In this document: one piece after another, positions 23,141 through 31,879 of the stretch
Numbering within the stretch: the stretch's first letter is position 1
Layout of the letters: every line of letters begins with the position of its first letter
Virus record (IMG/VR): IMGVR_UViG_3300032307_000952
Location: 1 to 51,361 of that record
Strand: one strand, 5' to 3'
Length of the DNA: 51,361 bases
Source of the DNA: a virus
The notes under the pieces: model-generated
The model's database searches: none
What the model saw: the letters and a program-made list of their open reading frames with translations, nothing else
Told to the model about the DNA's origin: nothing
Made by a program: the position numbers and the translations under genes

Positions 23141-26086
23141 ATGGATAAAAAAGTTATTTTAAAGAAAGGTGAAGGAATTCCAACAATTACAACTGAGACA
23201 TTGAATTCGGTATCTTCTGTAAGAAGAGAAAAGTTGGAACAAGAAATTCAAGAGGGTAAGTTTTTTCACAAGGAATTATCGGCCGAGTTTAAACAAAGAC
23301 CAACATCCGGATTTTCGGCGATGCTAATGAAGAAAGCAAATTATTCAAATGATACGGGGGGAACGGGAGCTGGATGGAGAGGTCCCGGAGGAACAACGAG
23401 GCAAATGCCGGAAGTTTATTCTCCATTATGGTTAAATTCAAATTTAAATCTCCCAAGAGACCGGGCAACGATAAACGCATGGTGCAGATCATTTTTTGCA
23501 TTAAATCCTATTGTTCAAAATGCAATTTCTTTGCATTCAACTTATCCAATTTCTAAACTAAATATAAAATGTAAAGATCCTGAAATAAATCGTTTTTTTG
23601 AAACGATGATTGAGGAGACGGATTTATTAAATGTATGTATTCAAGTTGCGCAAGAATTTTGGACTTTGGGGGAAGCATTTGTTTATGCGGAATTGGATGA
23701 AACAAATGGTAAATGGGGAAGATTGGTTATTCAAAATCCGGATTACATAAATGTTCAAAGAAGCACAATTTCTGGGGAGCCCATAATATCTTTACGACCT
23801 GATGAAAATCTTAAAAGAATTGTTAACGGAAATAAACCATCCGAGATACAACAAAGACAACAATTGGATCGAAATATAATTGAGCATGTTAGAAGGAATG
23901 AAAATATTCCTTTGAGCAATTTTTATGTATCTCATATTCCTAGAAAGATTGCACCTTATGAAATAAGAGGGACTGGATTACCTGTATCTGTATTCCGTCA
24001 GCTTATGCTCTTCGATAAGATTCGCGAGTGTTATTCGGAAGATACAGAAGTTTTAACAAATCTTGGTTATAAAAAAATAAATGAATTATTAGAATTTTGC
24101 CAATTTAAAGAAGGTGATAATTTCCAGGTTGGAACTTGGAAAGATGAGAGTGGTAATTTACATGGAGTTAAATTAAGAGAAGATATTCTTATTGCATGTA
24201 TGAATGCAAAAAATAAAAATATAGAATATCATAAACCAACAAATTTTCATATTTCTGATTATGAAGGAAATATGATGCATTTCATTGGAAAGAAAGTTGA
24301 TATACTCGTTACACCTGAACATGATATGTGGGCAGAAAAATGTGACATCAAAAATTCAAAATATGAAAAGATAAAAGCTCAAGATATGTTGAAAACAAAA
24401 AAGTTTTGGAAATTTCAAACGATGGCAAACCATATTGGGAATGATCCAGAATTTATTGAGGTTTGTGAAAAACAAATTCCAATTGATCTTTATTTAAAAG
24501 TTCTTGGGTACATTGTATCCGAGGGTTGTATTTATTCAAATTATAAAAATGGAAGATATGATTCTTTTATAAGAATAAGTCAATTAACATCTAGTGATGC
24601 CTATGATGATATGAGATCTTCATTTGAAGAGTTTGCTAAAATTTTGGATAAGAATAATAATTCTTATGTTTCTTTATCTGGTTATGGGTTTAGCGAACAT
24701 TGTCCAAAAGAAAAATGGACGGCAACAATTAATGGTAAGAGGATTTGTGAACATTTTATAAATTCAGTTGGGACTGATGTAAACACAAAATCTTTATACA
24801 AAAAACTTCCAAGATGGGTTTTTGATCTTTCGTCTTCGAGAATGGAAATTTTGTTAAATGCATTGGTTAAAGGTGATGGTAATGAATCTTTATCAAAATA
24901 CAATGGAAAATCCAAAAACTTTTATTATTCAACAATTTCTGAACAATTAGCAAATGATGTTTATGAACTTGTTTATAAAACAGGGAAAGCTCCAAATCTT
25001 GGGGTTTATGAAGCAGTTAAATCACATGGAAAACTTGTTAAAGAATTTAGAGTTCTTTGGTCAACAACAAATTATGGAAAAAATCCAACCGTTTGTTCTT
25101 TTAATAAAACTGAAAGAAACAATGGTGGTGGAGCTGTAATTAAAGAAATTCCTTATTCTGGTAAAGTTTGGTGTTTTGAAGTTCCAACTGGATTATTTAT
25201 AACAAGAAGAAATTACAAAACAACAATTCAAGGAAATTGTAAATTTGCTCAAGCTGATAGCATGATAAACCCACTAACTTTAGTTAAAGTTGGTGGCGGA
25301 GCTGACAATTTTAGACCTGGCCCAGAAGATATAAATTTATTAAAAAATACATTTGAAGAAGCATATGCGGATAAGAATTTCAAGATATTTACCCATGATG
25401 CAGTTACGGTTGAACCAATAGGTTTTGGTTCAGGAATTTATGATACATCAGGAGACATTACCCAATTAATAAAAGAAATTTATATAGGTTTGATGGTTCC
25501 TTCTGTTGTTATGGATGGAGGTGGAGATATAACATATGAAAACGGTGGTGTATCTTTGGATGTATTAAGACAAAGATATATGTCATTTAGAAACATGTTA
25601 TCTTCATGGTTAAGAAGAAAAATATTTGCTCCAATATCTAAAATTCATGATTTTTATGAAGTAAAAGATGGAAAGAAAATGCTAATAGTTCCAGAGATAG
25701 AATGGAATCACATGAGCATGTTTGATGTTGGAACTTATGTTGGCAATTTAAATACTTTATTGGGAGCAGAGCCAAGAAAGGTATCATTACATACAGTATA
25801 TAAATCTTTAGGTTTAGAGTATGAAGAAGAAATGAGAAGAATAAGGCAAGAAAATATAGATATAGTTCTTCAAAAGAGAGAGTTAGAAACATTAGATACT
25901 TTGAATTTGTCAGAGTTAAAAACACTAACGGATATATCTGAGTTAAAAGAAAGAAAACAAAAACCAATACCTGGAGAACAAGAAGCTTTACCGGGAGAGG
26001 AAGGTGGAATGCCTGGTATGGATTTAGGAATGCCATCTGGTGATATTGGTTTACCAAGCCAAGCGCCACCTGAACCGCAGCTTTAA
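23141..26086 (+). CDS. Portal protein with LAGLIDADG intein
   Basis: A 981-residue precursor; 578 residues remain after removal of the intein at residues 297-699. The extein contains NLPRDRATINAWCRSFFALN near the N-terminus, FWTLGEAFVYAELDE, and after the intein CKFAQADSMINPLTLVKVG, FGSGIYDTSGDI and VLRQRYMSFRNMLSSWLRRK, the pattern of phage portal proteins. It would form the 12-subunit ring at the head vertex and receive TerL. ATG 23141 with GTGGAG upstream is preferred to a TTG at 23129. The C-terminus is a glycine/proline-rich tail. Confidence 0.88.
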   Translation: MDKKVILKKGEGIPTITTETLNSVSSVRREKLEQEIQEGKFFHKELSAEFKQRPTSGFSAMLMKKANYSNDTGGTGAGWRGPGGTTRQMPEVYSPLWLNSNLNLPRDRATINAWCRSFFALNPIVQNAISLHSTYPISKLNIKCKDPEINRFFETMIEETDLLNVCIQVAQEFWTLGEAFVYAELDETNGKWGRLVIQNPDYINVQRSTISGEPIISLRPDENLKRIVNGNKPSEIQQRQQLDRNIIEHVRRNENIPLSNFYVSHIPRKIAPYEIRGTGLPVSVFRQLMLFDKIRECYSEDTEVLTNLGYKKINELLEFCQFKEGDNFQVGTWKDESGNLHGVKLREDILIACMNAKNKNIEYHKPTNFHISDYEGNMMHFIGKKVDILVTPEHDMWAEKCDIKNSKYEKIKAQDMLKTKKFWKFQTMANHIGNDPEFIEVCEKQIPIDLYLKVLGYIVSEGCIYSNYKNGRYDSFIRISQLTSSDAYDDMRSSFEEFAKILDKNNNSYVSLSGYGFSEHCPKEKWTATINGKRICEHFINSVGTDVNTKSLYKKLPRWVFDLSSSRMEILLNALVKGDGNESLSKYNGKSKNFYYSTISEQLANDVYELVYKTGKAPNLGVYEAVKSHGKLVKEFRVLWSTTNYGKNPTVCSFNKTERNNGGGAVIKEIPYSGKVWCFEVPTGLFITRRNYKTTIQGNCKFAQADSMINPLTLVKVGGGADNFRPGPEDINLLKNTFEEAYADKNFKIFTHDAVTVEPIGFGSGIYDTSGDITQLIKEIYIGLMVPSVVMDGGGDITYENGGVSLDVLRQRYMSFRNMLSSWLRRKIFAPISKIHDFYEVKDGKKMLIVPEIEWNHMSMFDVGTYVGNLNTLLGAEPRKVSLHTVYKSLGLEYEEEMRRIRQENIDIVLQKRELETLDTLNLSELKTLTDISELKERKQKPIPGEQEALPGEEGGMPGMDLGMPSGDIGLPSQAPPEPQL
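24029..25237 (+). mobile_element. LAGLIDADG intein in portal protein (403 residues)
   Basis: The intein starts with CYSEDTEVLTNLGYKKINEL, has block B-like ILVTPEHDMW, two LAGLIDADG-type motifs (LKVLGYIVSEG and LLNALVKGDG), a block F-like region KVWCFEVPTGLFI, and ends TIQGN followed by extein Cys. The penultimate residue is Gly rather than the usual His. The endonuclease would cut intein-free portal alleles. Confidence 0.9.
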
Positions 26087-26116
26087 TCAATAAAATGGCA
26101 TTTATCCGAGGATTGA

Positions 26117-28138
26117 ATGAATAAAAATGACCGCATAAAAGAGCTTAAAAAAATTTCTCAACAAATGTCATTTTGGAACAAAGTGCGTCCTGGTGGTTTT
26201 GTTACAAAGCTTGAGGAAAAATTATTCAAAGATTTTGCTCTTAAGATGGAAGAGTTAAGAGATATAGATTCCGTGTTAAGAGGTATTGCTCTTGGAGAAA
26301 ACAGAACAGGAAAATCTGTAAAAGATTTAGTTGGAGGAATTGATTATTATTATAAAAACAATCGTTTTGTTGATGCAATGTTTTTAATGTATCAATTCAA
26401 TGATGTTTTGGTTGAAATAATAACTGCTGGTGATAAAGAAATTCCATCTTTAAAAGATATAAAGCAATTTTATGATAAAGATTTTGAAGTTCCGGAAAAA
26501 TTAAATTATTTACCAGAAACTGATTTATCCGTATTTCCAAAAGAAGCTCAACTTGCTCAAAATTTATATAAGAAATTTTTTGGATCTCCATTAGAAAAAG
26601 CTTTTGCATCTGAAGTTGCAAAAAGAAAAGCTGGGGTTGGAAGGGCAGTTTCTGCTACAGCAAATATGCTAGCTTCTTTGCTTGGTATGTTTGATAGAAT
26701 GGGGTTATATGTTTCTGGTGGTAAAATTGATAAATGGCTTGATGAATTTAAAAAAATAAAAGCAATGCAATCAAGATATAAAAATGTACTTGATACAGTA
26801 TATATTCAATCAGTAAAAGATTTGGTTGCAAAAGCAAGAGAAATAGGAAAAAGCGAAGAACTTGGAACAAAAGAATCTTTAAATAAAGTTGAAAAAGCGG
26901 TTGGGGAAGTCTCTCAACAAACCATTTCTGAATTACCAAAAGAATATGTAAAAGAAAATATTGTTAAAAAGAAAGAATTAACAAAAGAAGAAATTGTTGA
27001 ATTAAATCCATCTGACCAAGCGACCCTTGGGAAAACAACTTCTACAACATTAGCTAATGATTTAAAGCCTGGGGATAAATTAAACGATAAAGATGGGGTT
27101 CCAGTTGCAGAAGTATCTAATGAAGGTTTATCTGTAAAACTTCAAATTGGTGAAAAGTTAATTCCTTGGGAAAAAGTTAATGATTATTATAAATATATAA
27201 ATGATATTTCAAGTAACCTTACAAAACCTTACATTGGTGAATTATCTATTGTAAAAAAAGAAGAACCAGTATCTGGGGTTGTTGAAGGCGAAGGAAAATC
27301 TAAATATAAAGATTTTTTTGATAATTTTTCAAAAATAAACAAATCAAAACAAAACCAAGTAATTTCTGTATTGAGAGAGATCTTAACTGAAGGAGAGGAA
27401 GTCACTGATGGTGACGTTATAGTTATTGAAGATGAAATTATAGCTGAGCCAAAAGGTGGAATTTTATTATTTCCCGAGATTAAAACCGAAAATGGAGAGT
27501 TAGAAATTCCTTTAAACAAAATAGAAGACATCGTTGAAAAAACAAAGATGTTACCATCTGCTCCTCAGGAAGTTCAAATTATAAATAAAGAAGATATTGA
27601 TGATAAAATTGATGAAACATCAAATATAATATTATCAAAAGATTTGGTAAATAAAATAAAAAATTCAAAACCATATGAATCTATTGGTGCGGTTCCTTTT
27701 ATAGAAGCTGATGAATTATTAATTGTATTTGCTGGAGATCAAAGAATGTTTACTGGCGAAGATCAATTAGTTGAAGCAGAAAATTACTTAGCCGAATTAT
27801 TTGGAAAACCGGTTACTTTAGTAACAGATGATAATATGTTAAGTGAAGCTGAAGATTTTGAATCTAATGATATAAAATTCTTTATGCCAACTATTTTAAT
27901 TGAAAAAGAAGATTTAAAATTTAAAGATAAAAAAGATATCGAAGTTGAAGAAGAAGTAATAGTACCAAGTCAAAAACTAAAATATGAAGAAGTTCCAAAA
28001 GTACCAACTCCATGGGATGAAGAAGATATTTCCGATGAAGATTTTGAAAAATTAATGGAAGAAGCTGGAATTTCACCAAAATCTGCAAAAGATAAAAATA
28101 TTATATTAAAAACAATCAAGGAAGTTTTTAAAGGTTAA
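26117..28138 (+). CDS. Large hypothetical virion-type protein
   Basis: A 673-residue protein following the portal gene. The N-terminal 250 residues are helical (FWNKVRPGGFVTKLEEKLFK; AVSATANMLASLLGMFDRMG). The middle is charged, and two regions repeat a similar beta-like pattern around VAEVSNEGLSVKLQIGEKLI and GVVEGEGKSKYKDFFDNF. The C-terminus is acidic. It has no signal peptide or recognised enzymatic motif. Position right after the portal suggests a head, neck or ejected internal protein, but this is inference. Confidence 0.65.
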   Translation: MNKNDRIKELKKISQQMSFWNKVRPGGFVTKLEEKLFKDFALKMEELRDIDSVLRGIALGENRTGKSVKDLVGGIDYYYKNNRFVDAMFLMYQFNDVLVEIITAGDKEIPSLKDIKQFYDKDFEVPEKLNYLPETDLSVFPKEAQLAQNLYKKFFGSPLEKAFASEVAKRKAGVGRAVSATANMLASLLGMFDRMGLYVSGGKIDKWLDEFKKIKAMQSRYKNVLDTVYIQSVKDLVAKAREIGKSEELGTKESLNKVEKAVGEVSQQTISELPKEYVKENIVKKKELTKEEIVELNPSDQATLGKTTSTTLANDLKPGDKLNDKDGVPVAEVSNEGLSVKLQIGEKLIPWEKVNDYYKYINDISSNLTKPYIGELSIVKKEEPVSGVVEGEGKSKYKDFFDNFSKINKSKQNQVISVLREILTEGEEVTDGDVIVIEDEIIAEPKGGILLFPEIKTENGELEIPLNKIEDIVEKTKMLPSAPQEVQIINKEDIDDKIDETSNIILSKDLVNKIKNSKPYESIGAVPFIEADELLIVFAGDQRMFTGEDQLVEAENYLAELFGKPVTLVTDDNMLSEAEDFESNDIKFFMPTILIEKEDLKFKDKKDIEVEEEVIVPSQKLKYEEVPKVPTPWDEEDISDEDFEKLMEEAGISPKSAKDKNIILKTIKEVFKG

Positions 28139-28140
28139 AA

Positions 28141-30003
28141 ATGGAAAAATTTGCCAAAATAACAAAATTTGCTTCCGAAGTATCAACTCTTGATAAGAAT
28201 GATATTATTAAAACGGCTAATTTTTTAAATAGATTAAAAAATTGGTATAAATCTGTTTTTGATTCTGAATATAAAGAGCAAATTCAAATGATGATGGAAA
28301 CTTCATCTGAAATAAAAATATATTCAGATAGATTACAACGTTACCTTGATTTATTTGATAAATCAATAAAAGAAAAAGATGTTGATTTATATAATTATGC
28401 AATTGAACAAATAGAATGGTCAATATTTTCTTTAGCAGACATATTGAGGAAAAATAAAGAATCTTTAAAAAAGATTCAAGTTTCCGAAAATGAATTTCAA
28501 AGATCTCAATATGAGAAACCAAAACAAGAAAGACAGAAGTTTGTATATTTTTCAGAAACTGTGAAGAAAAAAATGGTTCAATATTTAAACGATGAACTTT
28601 TAAATAAAGGAATTGATAAAAAAGAAATTTTAGATATTATTTCAAATTCACAAACTTTGAAGGATATTGAAAAAGCAATTTTGGAAGGAAATATAATTAA
28701 TGTAGAACCTGCTACGGCTCCATCAAAAAATGAAAATAGAGAAGGTGAAGAATGGATAACAATTCACACAAATCCTTTTAAATTATCTACTGGAAATGTT
28801 GTACTTCAATTTTATGCTTATTTGGTTGATTTATCAAAAAGAAAAATTGATCCAGAAAACAAACTTTCTTTAAGATATATTGACAATTTATCAATTCATA
28901 AATCTGCAAATTTAAAAAATAAAATAATAAAATCCGCTGGAACAATTGCTAACGTTCCAGGTATAAAGAATAAATCCGAAGAATTCTTAACGGAATTGGT
29001 TAGAGTTGGAAATAGATTGGGTATAGATCCAAATTGGTTAGCTGCAATTATGTCGGCAGAGTCAAATTTTCAAGCTGATGCAGTCAATAAACTTGGTGGG
29101 GCAACTGGATTAATACAGTTTGTTAATTCCACAGCAAAACAATTAGGAACATCATTGGATGAATTAAAGATGATGTCTGATGTAGAACAATTGCACTTTG
29201 TTGAAAAATTTTATAAACCTTGGTCTGGAAAAATAAAATCTCCAGGAGATTTATATATGGCAACATTTTTGCCGGTGTTTGTTGGCCACCCACCAAACAC
29301 AATTGTTGGTAAAAAAGGAAGTACAAAAAAAATAACAAAAAACTTAACTTATGGAAAAGTATATGAATTAAATTTTGGGCTAGACACTGATAAAGATGGA
29401 ATTATAAGAGCATCTGATGTTACGTCAAGAGTTGATTCTAGACTGAGATCGGCTCAAAAATTACCACCAATACCTGTAAAAGAAGAGTTAGAAAGAGACG
29501 CTTTAAGAGATGATTTATTTCCAAAAGAAAATGTAAAAGAAGACTCTGGTTTTTGGTCAAACATTTTTGATAAAGTTATGTCTTTTCTTGGGATGAAAAC
29601 GGCATCAAATGATATTGAATCTATTGTTAAAAAAGCCGTTTATAAACAAAAATTGCCAACCAATATTGTTAAAATAAAATTATCTTCGGAAAATTTTGAA
29701 GATAATGTATCTTGTGGTTTTATATTAGCAGAAGCTTTAGATAATACATTGTTGTCAGATTCTGAAATATTATCAGATGGCAAAAATATAGAAGTTATAT
29801 CATCAATGTCTGGTTCTTTAGAAAATGTAGTTTCTGCTTCAATAGGTGTTTCTAATATAGTTTTAGAATTGTTTAATAAAAAATACAATACAAAAATATC
29901 AAAGAAAATAAGTGATAATATAAACTCAAGTTTTGAAAAATTATCATATGAAGATATAGAAAAACAAAAAAGAAAGTTTTTTATCAAAACTGCAGGTAAA
30001 TAA
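28141..30003 (+). CDS. Virion-associated lytic transglycosylase (SLT-like)
   Basis: A 620-residue protein. Residues about 285-400 form a lysozyme-like transglycosylase domain: LGIDPNWLAAIMSAESNFQA with the expected catalytic glutamate at E307, then NKLGGATGLIQFVNSTAKQL and later YMATFLPVF. The N-terminus contains the helical-hairpin module (KFASEV...IIKTANFLNRL). There is no signal peptide, so it is not a host-secreted lysin; a virion-borne enzyme that opens cell wall during DNA entry fits better. The long helical flanks may anchor it in the particle. Confidence 0.8.
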   Translation: MEKFAKITKFASEVSTLDKNDIIKTANFLNRLKNWYKSVFDSEYKEQIQMMMETSSEIKIYSDRLQRYLDLFDKSIKEKDVDLYNYAIEQIEWSIFSLADILRKNKESLKKIQVSENEFQRSQYEKPKQERQKFVYFSETVKKKMVQYLNDELLNKGIDKKEILDIISNSQTLKDIEKAILEGNIINVEPATAPSKNENREGEEWITIHTNPFKLSTGNVVLQFYAYLVDLSKRKIDPENKLSLRYIDNLSIHKSANLKNKIIKSAGTIANVPGIKNKSEEFLTELVRVGNRLGIDPNWLAAIMSAESNFQADAVNKLGGATGLIQFVNSTAKQLGTSLDELKMMSDVEQLHFVEKFYKPWSGKIKSPGDLYMATFLPVFVGHPPNTIVGKKGSTKKITKNLTYGKVYELNFGLDTDKDGIIRASDVTSRVDSRLRSAQKLPPIPVKEELERDALRDDLFPKENVKEDSGFWSNIFDKVMSFLGMKTASNDIESIVKKAVYKQKLPTNIVKIKLSSENFEDNVSCGFILAEALDNTLLSDSEILSDGKNIEVISSMSGSLENVVSASIGVSNIVLELFNKKYNTKISKKISDNINSSFEKLSYEDIEKQKRKFFIKTAGK

Positions 30004-30194
30004 TGGAACTTACATATTCTTTTGTGATGAGACAATTAAATAAAAATGATAAAAAGAAGATGAAAGAATTCATGAAATCTTATAAATCAATTTTTGATAA
30101 GTGTGTTGTTAAGGAAGTTGAAAATTTTGAAGAAATATGTTTAATGCAAGCAATGAAAGATTGCAATATAAACGAAGAGGATTTAAATGATTAA
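30003..30194 (+). CDS. Small hypothetical protein
   Basis: A 63-residue charged helical protein (QLNKNDKKKMKEFMKSYKSI) with an acidic end, NEEDLND. Its start overlaps the preceding stop (TAATG) and its end overlaps the phosphatase-like gene, so it is likely translated as part of the operon. No family is recognised. Confidence 0.6.
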   Translation: MELTYSFVMRQLNKNDKKKMKEFMKSYKSIFDKCVVKEVENFEEICLMQAMKDCNINEEDLND

Positions 30195-31050
30195 TCCTTT
30201 TTTTCAAAATTATGGAATATTTACTTCGGGAAAACCAACCGATAATGATATTCTTTCAGCTTATAAACAATATAAAATTAAAAAAATAGTATCATTAGAT
30301 AATATAATTGGAAAAGAAGTTTCGGAACAATTAAAAAGATTAAAATTACCAATAAAACATGAAATATTTAATATTACACCAGGCAGTCCAGTTGGTGAAG
30401 CTTCCGAATTAAAAAACAAAATAAATTCTGTAATCAATGAATTTCCAATATTAATTCATTGTCAAAAAGGTGCTGACAGAACAGGTTTTGCTGTAGCTTC
30501 TTGGTTAATAAGAAATGGGAAAATGGACCCATGTCAAGCAAAAGAAACCGTTGAAAAAGTTTTTGGTTATGGAAACTTTATATCAAATACAGCAAAAAAT
30601 TCATTGGATAAATTATTAGGTTGCTTTGATAAAGAATTGACTCCAGAAAAAGTAAAAGAACAATTAGATAAAAATAATGTTTTTGATGGAAAAATAATTG
30701 ATAATTTTACAAATGATTACAAATCAAATATTGGAGATGGGGCAAATTATAATTGGGTTTGGAGATCTAATTTTATAGATCCGGATAAAGAAATTTACCC
30801 AACGCCAGTTGATTATTCTAATATTTCTAATGCAAATATTGAAATTAATATAATAAAAAGATCAAATATAAGAAAGAAATTTTTGAAAAAAATATTAAGA
30901 TTAAATTTCCCAAGAGTAATGCAAGGTGTTAATTCTGGTCAAGTTGATAATTATGCCGGATTTGCAAACACATTTTCAAATCCAAGCGGAGCCCCTGGTG
31001 CTCCAAATGCTGCGGCTCCAGTTGATTCGGCAGGTTACATACAAATCTAA
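30187..31050 (+). CDS. Tyrosine/dual-specificity phosphatase-like protein
   Basis: A 287-residue protein. The N-terminal 150 residues fit the cysteine-phosphatase fold: NYGIFTSGKPTDNDI, IVSLDNII and the P-loop HCQKGADRTG with Cys92 and Arg98. These agree with the HCxxGxxR signature, so the catalytic residues are present. The C-terminal part is different and ends in a glycine/alanine/proline-rich tail (NPSGAPGAPNAAAPVDSAGY), typical of virion proteins. It may dephosphorylate a host or virion protein, lipid or RNA end; the target is unknown. Confidence 0.75.
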   Translation: MINPFFQNYGIFTSGKPTDNDILSAYKQYKIKKIVSLDNIIGKEVSEQLKRLKLPIKHEIFNITPGSPVGEASELKNKINSVINEFPILIHCQKGADRTGFAVASWLIRNGKMDPCQAKETVEKVFGYGNFISNTAKNSLDKLLGCFDKELTPEKVKEQLDKNNVFDGKIIDNFTNDYKSNIGDGANYNWVWRSNFIDPDKEIYPTPVDYSNISNANIEINIIKRSNIRKKFLKKILRLNFPRVMQGVNSGQVDNYAGFANTFSNPSGAPGAPNAAAPVDSAGYIQI

Positions 31051-31076
31051 TAATTTTTTTACATATTATTATCCTC

Positions 31077-31706
31077 ATGAGTATTCTCAAATTAGCGCAA
31101 ACAATAGAACTTACAATGGATATTCCGGAGTCTGATAAAAAGATTGCGGCAAATCTAATTGTAAATTTGCAAAAATTTGTTAAAAAACTCGATTCTTTTA
31201 CAGACCATTTAGATATAATGTATGATCCATTTAAAAAATATAATGTTATATCTGAAGAATCTCTTTATGAAAATAGATCTGCTATTTGGAATTATAATAA
31301 ACAAATTTTGAAAAATTTTGAAGAATTAAAATCTTTAGCCTTTGTTTGTGTTAAAGGTCTTCAATTTTTCCATTCGGACTTAAATATAAAAGAAATGGAA
31401 AGAAGCTTTGTAGATTCTGTATCCGACATAGAATCAAATATAGAAAATCTTGGAAAAAAGATGCAAGATTATGATGTTCAAGATTATAAGTCTTCTGTCA
31501 ATTCTGTTTTTGAAAATTTAAAAATAAAATCTTCTGAATTAAAAGATTTGATTGAAGATCGCATTATAGATAATATAAACAAAAATATATTAAATAAAAG
31601 CTGGGTCGATAATATTGATGATAAAGATTTGGATGATGTTTACAAAAATAACGAACCTTTGATTTCTAAGTTATATAAGGAAAGAGAAGGAATCTTTAAT
31701 TCTTAA
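31077..31706 (+). CDS. Hypothetical helical protein
   Basis: A 209-residue, almost entirely helical protein with heptad-like stretches (DSVSDIESNIENLGKKMQ; SVFENLKIKSSELKDLIEDR). There is no clear ribosome site at the ATG. It follows the phosphatase-like gene and precedes a tiny gene and the protease/scaffold gene. The function is unknown; a coiled-coil structural role would be consistent. Confidence 0.65.
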   Translation: MSILKLAQTIELTMDIPESDKKIAANLIVNLQKFVKKLDSFTDHLDIMYDPFKKYNVISEESLYENRSAIWNYNKQILKNFEELKSLAFVCVKGLQFFHSDLNIKEMERSFVDSVSDIESNIENLGKKMQDYDVQDYKSSVNSVFENLKIKSSELKDLIEDRIIDNINKNILNKSWVDNIDDKDLDDVYKNNEPLISKLYKEREGIFNS

Positions 31707-31714
31707 GGTGCATT

Positions 31715-31879
31715 ATGATAATAAAAAGAAGTAGTAGCAAAATAAATGTAATTAAAGATCAAATCTTATTTGATAAAGATTTGCCACAAATAAAAGAAAA
31801 AAATGTTTTTGAAATATATGAGTCTTTAAACCCAAAGGCTTCTTTAAAGGATAAAAATGATAATCAAAAAAGCGAATAA
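31715..31879 (+). CDS. Small hypothetical protein (54 residues)
   Basis: A short reading frame with AAGGTG seven bases ahead of ATG 31715. It encodes a charged peptide beginning MIIKRSSSKINVIKDQ and ends inside the protease gene, overlapping it by 23 bases. It fills the only gap between the helical protein and the protease gene, and both start and stop positions look like a real coupled gene. The function is unknown. Confidence 0.5.
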   Translation: MIIKRSSSKINVIKDQILFDKDLPQIKEKNVFEIYESLNPKASLKDKNDNQKSE

